Source of the DNA: Comamonas sp. JUb58
GTDB taxonomy: Bacteria > Pseudomonadota > Gammaproteobacteria > Burkholderiales > Burkholderiaceae_C
DNA: 64,000 nucleotides
Direction: 5' to 3'
Assembly: GCF_004364775.1 (NCBI RefSeq)
Contig: NZ_SOAL01000009.1
Coordinates: forward strand, 62,001 to 126,000
Part shown: in pieces, positions 8,451-16,172 of the stretch
How positions within the stretch are numbered: the first letter of the stretch is position 1
Layout of the letters: every line of letters starts with the position of its first letter
The notes under the pieces: model-generated
Databases searched by the model: none
Told to the model about the DNA's origin: nothing
Seen by the model: only the letters and a program-made list of their open reading frames with translations
Position numbers and translations under genes: made by a program

Positions 8451-8816
8451 TTATGCGGCTTTGAACACCACCAGGCCCTTGCCGTTGTGCTCGATCACCT
8501 CGGCCTGCACGGCCATGCCGATCTTCACATCGGCGGGCGCCATGCCTTCGACGCGGCTCATCATGCGCGGGCCTTCTGCCAGGTCCACCAGCGCAACGTT
8601 GTAGTCGCCACCGGCCTCGGCCTTGCGGCGGATCACCGTGGTCGAGTAGACCGTGCCCTTGCCACTGGGTTGCTCCCAGGCCAGCGCATCGCTGCCGCAA
8701 TGCGGGCACAGCTCACGGGGGTAGAAGATGGCCTGGGCACAGGCCTTGCAGCGCTGAATCTGGAAGCTGCCCGTATCCAATGCAGCCTGGTACTGGCTTG
8801 ACATCGAGGGTGTCAT
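8451..8816 (-). CDS. DUF35 zinc-ribbon/OB-fold protein (thiolase partner)
   Basis: 121 residues from ATG 8816. The frame stays open upstream to 8879, so starts at 8855 or 8879 are possible; 8816 is chosen because the conserved part (YQAALDTGSFQIQRC) begins just after it. The N-terminal rubredoxin-like zinc ribbon has Cys23, Cys26, Cys37 and Cys40 (CKAC...CPHC). The C-terminal half (about 50-120) is an OB-fold that binds the CoA ester and shapes the active site of its thiolase-like partner. It is the first gene of the operon and is followed 15 bases later by that partner. No clear Shine-Dalgarno is seen. Confidence 0.85.
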   Translation of the reverse strand: MTPSMSSQYQAALDTGSFQIQRCKACAQAIFYPRELCPHCGSDALAWEQPSGKGTVYSTTVIRRKAEAGGDYNVALVDLAEGPRMMSRVEGMAPADVKIGMAVQAEVIEHNGKGLVVFKAA

Positions 8817-9012
8817 TGCGGAATCTTTCTGAGGAGATAGCGGATGCTGAAGCATGGCCCCATTGCCTGCTGCACGCAATTATTGGTTGCCGAAGAGGGG
8901 GTTTGGCCGCGCTTGACGAACCTGGGTGACAGCAGTTTTGGGTGGAATGGTGAGAGCGTGATGACGACCTCCTCGCGCCGCGACAGTGTCTTTGCGGGAT
9001 GGGATGCTAGGC

Positions 9013-9051
9013 GCAGCGCGCAGCCAATAGCCAGCTATTGGCAAGCGCTGC
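9013..9051. repeat. extended dyad / hairpin
   Basis: The core GCCAATAGCCAGCTATTGGC (9023-9042) has perfect nine-base arms and a two-base centre. Seven-base outer arms GCAGCGC (9013-9019) and GCGCTGC (9045-9051) extend it. It could be an operator for the divergent genes or part of a dispersed repeat. Confidence 0.55.
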
Positions 9052-9103
9052 AACGACGCAGACCGCCCCTGCCCGGGCGGCCGCAAAGGCACTGGCCCGA
9101 AGG

Positions 9104-9202
9104 GTTGGAGTGGAATCGGCCAGGTTCGGCGCGCCGGCTCTCGCTAAACCCCGACGAAAGCTGCTTTCCTGGCCTTTGAACTCACTCCGATTGCACTCCA
9201 AC
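9104..9202. repeat. spaced 16-base inverted repeat
   Basis: GTTGGAGTGGAATCGG at 9104-9119 is the reverse complement of 9187-9202 with one mismatch. GGCCAGG at 9118-9124 has a complement, CCTGGCC, at 9168-9174. The pattern looks like a decayed palindromic repeat unit and not a protein operator. Confidence 0.5.
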
Positions 9203-9350
9203 GCGGCTGCGCAGAGGTCGTCAACACGCTCTTAGGGTTTTCTAGGCTTTGGCACAGGCTAAGGCGGCGCTTGGCAAATGCAGAAACCGGCGGGCCAGAA
9301 ATCTCTAGCATCGTCTGTCAAACGCTTTCTATAAAACCGGAGACAAGACC

Positions 9351-10559
9351 ATGAAAATGACCGCGCTGGCTTTGGCGATGGCCGCAAGCTGCACCACGGG
9401 CGCGCAAGCGCAGGGCATCTCTGACGACGTCGTCAAGATTGCCGTGCTCAGCGATATGTCCGGCCCCTATGCCGATACCGCAGGGCGCGGCTCGCTGGAG
9501 GCCGCGCGCATGGCGGTGGAGGACTTTGGCGGCACGGTCGGGGGCAAGAAGATCGAGGTGGTGTTTGCCGACCACCAGGGCAAGGCCGATGTCGGCGCCA
9601 GCCGCGCACGCACCTGGTTCGATACCGATGGCGTGGATGTGGTGGTTGACCTCAACAACTCGGCCGTTGCGATGGCCGTCTACAACCTGGCCAAGGAGCG
9701 CAACAAGCTGGTGCTGACCTCGGGCGGCGCATCGGACGCGCTGACCAGCGAGGCCTGCATCCCCACCGGCATCCACTACACCTACGACACCTATGCGATG
9801 GCCAGCGGCGTGGCCCATGCGATGCTGGAAAAAGGCAAGAAGGACTGGTACATCATGGCGGTGGACTATGCCTTCGGCAAGGCTGGCGCCGAGACGGTGA
9901 CCAATATCGTCAGCAAGGGCGGCGGCAAGATCGTGGGCCGCACCAACTTCCCGCTCAATGCCAGCGATTTCTCCTCCTTCGTGCTGCAGGCGCAGGAGTC
10001 CAAGGCCTCGGTGGTCACCCTGGTGAGCGCGGGCAATGACACCATCAATGCGATCAAGTCGGCCAAGCAGTTTGGCCTGATGCAAAAGCAGACCGTGGCG
10101 CCGCAGTTCATGTTCATCCAGGACGTGCATTCGCTGGGCCTCAAGACCGCGCAAGGCCTGACCTTTGCGACCGCCTTCTACTGGGACCGCACCCCCGAGA
10201 CGCGCGCTTTCTCGCAGCGCTTTTTTGAGCGCATGGGCAAGAAGACCATGCCCTCGATGGTGCATGCCGGCACCTACTCGGCTGTCACCCAATACCTGAA
10301 GGCCGTGGCCGCGATCAAGACCGACGACGGCCCCGCCGTCACCAAGTACCTCAAGTCCAACAAGATCGAGGATTTCTTCAGCCAGAACGGCCATGTGCGT
10401 GAGGACGGCCGCATGGTGCACGACCTCTACCTGGTGCAGGTCAAGTCGCCCGAGGAATCCAAAGGCCCTTGGGACTATTACAAGGTGCTGGCCACCATCC
10501 CGGGTGACCAGGCGTTCCGGCCCATGGCCGACGGCAAGTGTGGTTTCGTGAAGAAGTAA
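9351..10559 (+). CDS. ABC transporter periplasmic substrate-binding protein (branched-chain amino-acid type)
   Basis: 402 residues; ATG 9351 follows CGGAGACAAGACC. A signal peptide (about 1-22, cleavage after GAQA) directs it to the periplasm. The mature part is a type I binding protein of the LivJ/Peripla_BP_6 class: VVKIAVLSDMSGPYADTAGRG near the N-terminus, then GVDVVVDLNNSAVAMAVYNLAKERN and SGGASDALTSEACIPTG. These proteins bind amino acids, amides or aromatic acids and deliver them to LivHMGF-type permeases. No permease or ATPase is adjacent, so it must use components encoded elsewhere. It is followed by an aldehyde dehydrogenase, but a hairpin between them may limit cotranscription. The ligand is unknown. 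Confidence 0.9.
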   Translation: MKMTALALAMAASCTTGAQAQGISDDVVKIAVLSDMSGPYADTAGRGSLEAARMAVEDFGGTVGGKKIEVVFADHQGKADVGASRARTWFDTDGVDVVVDLNNSAVAMAVYNLAKERNKLVLTSGGASDALTSEACIPTGIHYTYDTYAMASGVAHAMLEKGKKDWYIMAVDYAFGKAGAETVTNIVSKGGGKIVGRTNFPLNASDFSSFVLQAQESKASVVTLVSAGNDTINAIKSAKQFGLMQKQTVAPQFMFIQDVHSLGLKTAQGLTFATAFYWDRTPETRAFSQRFFERMGKKTMPSMVHAGTYSAVTQYLKAVAAIKTDDGPAVTKYLKSNKIEDFFSQNGHVREDGRMVHDLYLVQVKSPEESKGPWDYYKVLATIPGDQAFRPMADGKCGFVKK

Positions 10560-10567
10560 CCACATAC

Positions 10568-10576
10568 TTATCCACA
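10568..10576 (+). promoter_or_regulatory. perfect DnaA box
   Basis: TTATCCACA lies eight bases after the binding-protein stop, 85 bases before a second perfect box in the same orientation at 10653. Confidence 0.5.
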
Positions 10577-10579
10577 GGC

Positions 10580-10610
10580 AACGCGGTCTTCAGCGCTGAA
10601 AGACCGCGTT
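10580..10610 (+). terminator. terminator-like hairpin
   Basis: Perfect arms AACGCGGTCTT (10580-10590) and AAGACCGCGTT (10600-10610) enclose a CAGCGCTGA loop that can itself pair. No T run follows, so termination efficiency is uncertain. It lies just downstream of the binding-protein gene. Confidence 0.6.
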
Positions 10611-10641
10611 ATGCATTCCAAACCCCTTGCAGGAGCCCAGC

Positions 10642-12081
10642 ATGTCCCAAGCTTATCCACAGTTGCAACTGTTTATCAACGGCCAATGGCTGTCCGCCGA
10701 CGGTCGCAAGAGCGAGCCCGTCATCAACCCGCTGGACGAGTCCACGCTGGGCCAGCTGCCCCATGCCAGCCCGGCCGATCTGCAGGCTGCGCTGCAGGCC
10801 GCCAACGCCGCGTTCGAAGGCTGGAAGCGCACCTCGCCGCTGGCCCGCTCGGACATCTTGCGCAAGGCCGCCAGCCTGATCCGTGAGCGTGCCGACCACA
10901 TCGCCCGCTGCATGACCCTGGAGCAGGGCAAGCCCGTGCGCGAAGCCAAGCTCGAAGTGCTGGCCGCCGCTGACACCTACGACTGGTACGCCGAAGAAGG
11001 CCGCCGCAACTATGGCCGCCTGGTGCCGGGCAAGACCCCGACCCAGCGCATCGCCGTGCACCATGAGCCGGTCGGCGTCTGCGCTGCGTTTGCACCCTGG
11101 AACTTCCCCGCCATCACGCCCGCGCGCAAGATCGCCGGCGCCTTGGCTGCGGGTTGCACGCTGGTGCTCAAGCCCGCCGAGGAAACCCCCGCCACCGCCC
11201 AGGAGCTGGTGCGCGTGCTGCACGATGCCGGCCTGCCCGCCGGTGTGCTGAACATGGTGTTTGGCGTGCCGGCCGAGGTATCGGGCTACCTGCTCGACCA
11301 GCCCGAGGTGGCCAAGTTCTCGTTCACCGGCTCCACTGCCGTGGGCAAGATGCTGGCCTCGCATGCCGCCAAGAGCATGAAGCGCGCCACCCTGGAGCTG
11401 GGCGGCCATGCGCCGGTCATCGTCTGGAAGGATGCCGATATCAACAAGGCCGCTGACGCCCTGGTCGCCGGCAAGTTCCGCAACGCCGGCCAGGTCTGCA
11501 TCTCGCCCACGCGCTTTTATGTGCACCGCGATGTGTTCGACAGCTTCGTGACCGCCTTTGTCGAGCGCACCAAGAAGCTCAAGGTCGGCAATGGCCTGGA
11601 CGAGAGCAGCCAGATGGGCCCGCTGGCCAATCCGCGCCGCATCGAGGCGCTGACCCGCCTGATCGCCGATGCGCAAGAAAAGGGCGCCACCCTGCACACC
11701 GGCGGCAAGCGCATGCCCGGCAAGGGCTTCTTCTGGGAGCCCACTGTCATCAGCAACCTGCCCGAAGACGCCGGCCTGATGAACGAGGAGCCCTTTGGCC
11801 CCGTCGCGCTGATCAATCCCATCGCCGACATGGACGAAGCCTTGAAGCGCGCCAACCGCCTGCAATACGGCCTGGCCGCCTATGCCTTCACGCAGGACAG
11901 CGCCGTGCGCCAGCAGCTCTCCAACGGCGTGCAAACCGGCATGCTGGGCATCAACACCTTGAACATCTCCATGGCCGAGGCGCCCTTTGGCGGCGTCAAG
12001 GAAAGCGGCTGGGGCTCGGAATGCGGTATTGAAGGGCTGCAGGCTTACTGCAATATCAAGCTGGTGAGCGAGGACCAGTAA
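10642..12081 (+). CDS. NAD(P)-dependent aldehyde dehydrogenase, succinate-semialdehyde type
   Basis: 479 residues from ATG 10642, chosen because AGGAG at 10631-10635 precedes it; TTG 10627 would overlap that site. The enzyme oxidises an aldehyde to a carboxylic acid through a thioester. Catalytic residues are visible: Asn154 in PWNFP, Glu252 in LELGG and the nucleophile Cys286 in NAGQVC. The cofactor loop is TGSTAVGK (about 229-236). Overall sequence is closest to the succinate-semialdehyde dehydrogenase subgroup (EPVGVCAAFAPWNFP, LNTLNIS-type C-terminus), but glutarate or other semialdehydes are possible. No aminotransferase is nearby. A DnaA box overlaps codons 4-7. Confidence 0.92.
   Translation: MSQAYPQLQLFINGQWLSADGRKSEPVINPLDESTLGQLPHASPADLQAALQAANAAFEGWKRTSPLARSDILRKAASLIRERADHIARCMTLEQGKPVREAKLEVLAAADTYDWYAEEGRRNYGRLVPGKTPTQRIAVHHEPVGVCAAFAPWNFPAITPARKIAGALAAGCTLVLKPAEETPATAQELVRVLHDAGLPAGVLNMVFGVPAEVSGYLLDQPEVAKFSFTGSTAVGKMLASHAAKSMKRATLELGGHAPVIVWKDADINKAADALVAGKFRNAGQVCISPTRFYVHRDVFDSFVTAFVERTKKLKVGNGLDESSQMGPLANPRRIEALTRLIADAQEKGATLHTGGKRMPGKGFFWEPTVISNLPEDAGLMNEEPFGPVALINPIADMDEALKRANRLQYGLAAYAFTQDSAVRQQLSNGVQTGMLGINTLNISMAEAPFGGVKESGWGSECGIEGLQAYCNIKLVSEDQ
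10653..10661 (+). promoter_or_regulatory. perfect DnaA box inside the aldehyde dehydrogenase gene
   Basis: TTATCCACA covers codons 4-7 of the aldehyde dehydrogenase, in the same orientation as the box at 10568. Confidence 0.45.
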
Positions 12082-12092
12082 GACCCACCCGC

Positions 12093-12126
12093 CCATGGCT
12101 GGCCCCTGTTGCGAGGCCGGCCATGG
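12093..12126 (+). terminator. strong hairpin after the aldehyde dehydrogenase gene
   Basis: Twelve-base arms CCATGGCTGGCC (12093-12104) and GGCCGGCCATGG (12115-12126) pair with one G-T wobble around a ten-base loop. A second hairpin, CTGGTGTG/CACACCAG, follows at 12168-12187. Neither has a T run, so these may be mRNA-end stabilising structures or factor-dependent terminators. Confidence 0.45.
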
Positions 12127-12213
12127 AACCAAACGCCGCGTCAGGTATTCAGACAGCAGATTCGCCGCTGGTGTGCCTCCACACCAGTGCCTTCTGTGTT
12201 TAAAAATACAACG

Positions 12214-13044
12214 ATGAGCGCAAGTTTGCAGTTCGGGCCGTTTTCACTGCCCTGGGGTTTGGTCATTTTGATGCTGGCATGGCTGCTGGCCGATGTGCTG
12301 TTGGCGCGCTGGGCGCGGCAGCGGGGTCTGTCAACCACGCCGCATGCCTGGCTGCTGCCGCTGCTGGCGCTGGTCGCAGCGCGCCTGGGCTTTGTGGCGC
12401 GTTATGCCGATGAGTACCTGGCGCAGCCGCTGTCGCTGTTCAATGTGCGCGATGGGGGCTGGGAGCCCTGGGCGGCGCTGGCGGTGACGGTTGTTTACGT
12501 TTGGTGGCTGTGGCTGCGCAAAAAGGCGGTGGTTCAGCCGCTGGCAGGTGCGGCGGCGCTGTTTGCGGTGCTGTGGCTGGGTGGCAATGCCCTGGTCTAC
12601 CACTTCTCCTCCAGCGCCAAGGCTTTGCCGCAGCTGTCGCTGGTGGCGTTGGATGCCAAAACCCATGTGCTCGACCAGTTCAAGGGCAAGCCCGTGGTCA
12701 TCAACCTTTGGGCCAGCTGGTGCACCCCTTGCGTGCGCGAGATGCCGGCGCTGCTGGAGGCGCAAAAGCGCTACCCGCAGGCGCAGTTTCTGTGGGTGAA
12801 CCAGCAAGAGGCGCCCGAGGTGGTGCTCAAGGCCGCACGCGGCTTTGGCCTGCCCGATGGCCAGGTGCTGCTGGACCCGCGCAACAGCATGGGCGTAGTC
12901 GCTGGCAGCCGTGCGCTGCCCACCACCTTGTTCTATGACGCGAACGGCCAGCTGCAGGGCCAGCGCGTGGGCGAGCTCTCCCACGCCAGCCTGAACGACT
13001 TCATGCAGCAGATCGTGCCGGCCAGCGCTAGCGCATTGCGATGA
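12214..13044 (+). CDS. TlpA-like thiol:disulfide oxidoreductase with Lgt-like membrane N-terminus
   Basis: 276 residues from ATG 12214. Residues about 1-130 form four hydrophobic segments. The opening [21 protein letters not shown] resembles the N-terminus of prolipoprotein diacylglyceryl transferase (Lgt), but the catalytic body of that enzyme is absent. Residues about 138-265 are a thioredoxin fold of the TlpA/ResA type with active-site WASWCTPC (Cys170, Cys173) and the cis-Pro loop SRALPTT. The likely role is reducing or exchanging disulfides of exported proteins on the periplasmic face of the inner membrane. It appears to be transcribed alone. The upstream AAAAATACAACG has no strong ribosome site. 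The fusion is known in Betaproteobacteria, but its partner is not evident here. Confidence 0.87.
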   Translation: MSASLQFGPFSLPWGLVILMLAWLLADVLLARWARQRGLSTTPHAWLLPLLALVAARLGFVARYADEYLAQPLSLFNVRDGGWEPWAALAVTVVYVWWLWLRKKAVVQPLAGAAALFAVLWLGGNALVYHFSSSAKALPQLSLVALDAKTHVLDQFKGKPVVINLWASWCTPCVREMPALLEAQKRYPQAQFLWVNQQEAPEVVLKAARGFGLPDGQVLLDPRNSMGVVAGSRALPTTLFYDANGQLQGQRVGELSHASLNDFMQQIVPASASALR

Positions 13045-13140
13045 CAGCGCGGGCGCGCACGGCGGCCGCGCGCTCGGGTATCGCCGCCTAGATGGTGTTG
13101 GCGCGCTATCCTTGGCGGCTGCCCACCTCCACCCCCCACC

Positions 13141-14067
13141 ATGACCGCCAACCGCCCGCCCGTCAGACGCCTGGACACCTATAGCCTGCGGCTGTTCATC
13201 GCCGTGGCGCGCTCGGGCTCGATCGCACGGGCTGCGGAGACCGAGCATATTGCCTCATCGGCGCTCAGCCGGCGCCTGTCGGACCTGGAGCATGCCTTTG
13301 GCACGGCCTTGCTGGTGCGTTCGCCGCGCGGCGTGGTGCTGACGGAAGCCGGTCGCCGGGTGTTTGAGCGGGGCATGCAGATTGATGAGGAGCTGCAAGG
13401 CCTCGTGCGCGAGGTGCAGGAGCAGGGCGACGAGGTGCGCGGCACCGTGCGGCTCTACGCCAATATGTCGGCGGTGGTGGGCTTTTTGCCCGAGAAGCTG
13501 TCGCAGTTCCGCGCGCGCTATCCGCATGTGCGCATCTCCTTGCACGAGGCCGATACCCGCGAGGTGCTGCGCGCCTGCCTGGATGACCGCGCCGATGTAG
13601 GCGTTGGTGTGGCCGTGCCGCCGGCCTCGGGGCTGGATGCCTGGTACTTTGCCAGCGATCCGCTGCAGGTGGTGATTCCGCCGGGCCATGCGCTGGCTGC
13701 GCATGGCACCGTTGATTTTGCGCAGCTGCTGGCCCATCCCTTGATCGGTGTGCACCAGGGCGGCGCGCTGGACCGCATGCTGCACGAACGCGCCGAGGCG
13801 CTGCAACAGCGCTTCAACCCCGAGGTCTCGCTCAGCAGCTTTGATGCCGTCTGCCGCATGGTCGAAGCCGGCCTGGGTATTGCCGTTGTGCCGCAAAGCG
13901 CCGTGGCGGCCTATGGCGGCTCGGCCGGCTTTGTGCTGCGGCCCTTGGCCGAGCCCTGGGCGCAGCGTGAGCTGCACCTGTATGCCTTGCGGCGCCAGCC
14001 GCAGCTGCGCACCACCCAGGCCCTGCTGCAGGTGCTGCAAGGCGGTGGGGAGCAGCTCCCCGGGTAA
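13141..14067 (+). CDS. LysR-family transcriptional regulator
   Basis: 308 residues. The N-terminal winged helix-turn-helix (about 10-70) has the LysR pattern LRLFIAVARSGSIARAAETEHIASSALSRRLSDLE. The C-terminal ligand-binding part (about 95-300) is the periplasmic-binding-protein-like effector domain. It is encoded 79 bases upstream of the aconitase-family gene on the same strand, with the Bug receptor and RraA-like gene beyond it. I infer that it controls that set in response to its substrate or a metabolite. LysR genes more often diverge from their targets, so this is not certain. Confidence 0.9.
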   Translation: MTANRPPVRRLDTYSLRLFIAVARSGSIARAAETEHIASSALSRRLSDLEHAFGTALLVRSPRGVVLTEAGRRVFERGMQIDEELQGLVREVQEQGDEVRGTVRLYANMSAVVGFLPEKLSQFRARYPHVRISLHEADTREVLRACLDDRADVGVGVAVPPASGLDAWYFASDPLQVVIPPGHALAAHGTVDFAQLLAHPLIGVHQGGALDRMLHERAEALQQRFNPEVSLSSFDAVCRMVEAGLGIAVVPQSAVAAYGGSAGFVLRPLAEPWAQRELHLYALRRQPQLRTTQALLQVLQGGGEQLPG

Positions 14068-14146
14068 TCCCGGTTATCGATTTTTGCGCTATCCCCTGTG
14101 CTGTCTTAGCGCTTCTGGCTGCGCGGCGACATCGCGATGATGGGGC

Positions 14147-16147
14147 ATGCAAAGCAACGGCCCCACGGCACTCCATTTTTCTCCGCGCATCCTGTACCTG
14201 AGCCAGAACCCCGCCTGCGTGCAGCAGGTGCTGGCTGGCGAACAGCTGTCCCTGGCGGCAGCGCAGCCGCTGCGCGACGATGTCTCCACCGACGAGATCA
14301 CGCCGATCGCGATCCTCACGCACTTTGACGATGCGCTGGGCCACTACCCCTACAGCGGCTTCCAGGCAGGCGGTGTGTTCCCGATTGCAGCCGGTGCGAT
14401 GCGGGGCAGCGGCATCGAGGTTGTGGTCGCTGGCAAGCGCTACGGCAAGGGCTCCTCGCGCGAGCACAGCCCCATGGCCGAAAAGCTGGCCGGCGTGCGG
14501 CTGGTGATTGCCGAGAGCTTTGAGCGCATCTACCGCCAGAACGCCGACAACATCGGCCTGATCACCTCGACCGACCTCAGCCTGGTCCCGCGCATTGCCG
14601 CGGGTGAGGCGATTGCCTGGCAAGAGCTGCTGGCCGGGCGCGATGCGCTGGCCGCCGCCATCCTGGTGCAAGGTGGCCTGCTGGCCTTTGGTCGCGCGCA
14701 TCTGGCGAATGTGGCAGACGTAGCCAGCGCAGCGCAGCCCGCACCAGCGCCGACCACCCAGCCGCGCACCCTGTTCGAGAAAATCGTCGCCCGGCATGCA
14801 CTGGCCACGGCCGTTACCCCGGCCCAGCCGGTTGCTGGCGATGGCGCCTTTGTGCGGGCCGATTGGCGCTTTATCCACGAGTACTACACGGGCATGGCCG
14901 CGCACATGCTGCATGCCAGCCTGGGCCGCCCGCTGGCGCTCAACGACCCGGCATCGATCCTGGTGTTTGAGGACCACACCTCCTATGTGCAGGAGAGCCC
15001 CGCCCATGTGCGCGGCGGCCTGGTGCCCAATGTGCAGCGCATGGTGCAGGCCCAGCGCAGCTTTGCCGCCGACTATGGCCTGCACAGCTACCGCACCCTG
15101 ACGGAAGACGAGGCCATGCGTGATGACGGCAGCAATGTGGCGGGCATCTCGCACGCGATGATGACCGAGCGCCATGCGCTGCCCGGCCAGCTGGTGGTGG
15201 GCACCGATTCGCACACCACGCACAGCGGTGCGTTGGGCTGCGTGGCCTTTGGCGTGGGCACCACCGACATGGCCAATGCCTTTGTCACCGGTGCCGTGCG
15301 CCTGACCCTGCCGCAAAGCCTGCGCATTGTGCTCGATGGTGCGCTGGCGCCCGGTGTGGCCGCCAAGGATGTGGTGCTGCACCTGCTGGCCCAGCCCTTG
15401 ATCCGCGCCGGTGGTGGCGTCGGCAAGGTGTTTGAGTTTTGCGGAACGGCCATCGCGCAGATGGGTACCGATGAGCGCGCCACCTTGACCAATATGACGG
15501 CCGAGCTGGGTGGCTTCACCGGCATCGTCGCGCCCGATGCCGAAACCGTTCGCTTTCTGCGCGAGCGGCGCGGCATCGAGGTGGTGCTGGAGGACTGGAT
15601 GCACAGCGACCCGGGCGCCGACTATGCGCAGACCATCCACATCGACTGCGCTGCGGTGCCCGCCATGGTGGCCAGTCCGGGCGATCCGGGCAATGGCCGG
15701 CCGCTGGCATCGATCACTGCGCCGCTGCGCATCGACATTGCCTACGGCGGCTCCTGCACTGCTGGCAAGCGCGAGGATTTTGTGCACTACCACCAGGTGC
15801 TGCACTGGGCTGCCGAGCGCGGCCTGAAGGTGGCACCCGGCGTGCAGCTGTTCCTGCAGTTTGGCACCACCGCCGTGCGCGACCACTGCGCCGCTGCCGG
15901 CTACCTCGACGCCTTTGAGCGCGTGGGCGCACGCCTGCTGCAGCCCTCCTGCGGGGCCTGCGGCAACTGCGGCCCAGGCGGCTCGGAGCGTGCCGACCAG
16001 GTGACGGTCAGCGCCATCAACCGCAATTTTCCCGGCCGTGGCGGGCCGGGCAGCGTCTGGCTGGCCAGCCCCGCCACCGTGGCGGCCAGTGCCATCGCCG
16101 GTGAGCTCATGTCGTTTGAGGAGTTGAGACGCCGCTTTTCCTACTGA
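14147..16147 (+). CDS. aconitase-family hydratase with swivel domain first
   Basis: 666 residues. The family isomerises or hydrates 2-/3-hydroxy di- and tricarboxylates with a [4Fe-4S] cluster. The domain order is reversed relative to aconitase: residues about 30-200 are the LeuD-like swivel domain (VSTDEITPIAI, GKRYGKGSSREHSPM with the catalytic Ser loop), and residues about 215-655 are the LeuC-like catalytic part. The latter has VVGTDSHTTHSGALG and the cluster ligands Cys537 (GGSCTAG), Cys602 and Cys605 (SCGACGNC), spaced as in LeuC. The Fe-S ligands and swivel Ser are present, so the enzyme should be active. It is followed 25 bases later by a Bug receptor and then an RraA-like aldolase. 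The substrate is probably a hydroxy- or methyl-branched dicarboxylate, not citrate. Confidence 0.9.
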   Translation: MQSNGPTALHFSPRILYLSQNPACVQQVLAGEQLSLAAAQPLRDDVSTDEITPIAILTHFDDALGHYPYSGFQAGGVFPIAAGAMRGSGIEVVVAGKRYGKGSSREHSPMAEKLAGVRLVIAESFERIYRQNADNIGLITSTDLSLVPRIAAGEAIAWQELLAGRDALAAAILVQGGLLAFGRAHLANVADVASAAQPAPAPTTQPRTLFEKIVARHALATAVTPAQPVAGDGAFVRADWRFIHEYYTGMAAHMLHASLGRPLALNDPASILVFEDHTSYVQESPAHVRGGLVPNVQRMVQAQRSFAADYGLHSYRTLTEDEAMRDDGSNVAGISHAMMTERHALPGQLVVGTDSHTTHSGALGCVAFGVGTTDMANAFVTGAVRLTLPQSLRIVLDGALAPGVAAKDVVLHLLAQPLIRAGGGVGKVFEFCGTAIAQMGTDERATLTNMTAELGGFTGIVAPDAETVRFLRERRGIEVVLEDWMHSDPGADYAQTIHIDCAAVPAMVASPGDPGNGRPLASITAPLRIDIAYGGSCTAGKREDFVHYHQVLHWAAERGLKVAPGVQLFLQFGTTAVRDHCAAAGYLDAFERVGARLLQPSCGACGNCGPGGSERADQVTVSAINRNFPGRGGPGSVWLASPATVAASAIAGELMSFEELRRRFSY

Positions 16148-16172
16148 GAAAAAAAGAGACCAGGAGACAACG

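Larger units (their letters stand above)
8817..9350. other. non-coding divergent region with two inverted repeats
   Basis: About 530 bases between divergent transcription units, with no convincing gene. Short frames at 9007-9201 (minus) and 9038-9235 (plus) lack a ribosome site and lie across hairpins. The region holds a long hairpin (9013-9051) and a spaced inverted repeat (9104-9202). The promoters of both flanking operons must lie here, but no clear -35/-10 pair was found. Confidence 0.6.

Noticed and set aside
6885-8801. 638-codon plus frame opposite the acyl-CoA dehydrogenase and thiolase-like genes
   Set aside because: No family similarity and composition of an antisense shadow; the minus genes overlap in an operon with clear motifs.
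9007-9235. Short frames on both strands (64-65 codons) in the 8817-9350 gap
   Set aside because: They cross two inverted repeats, lack ribosome sites and read like translated repeat DNA.
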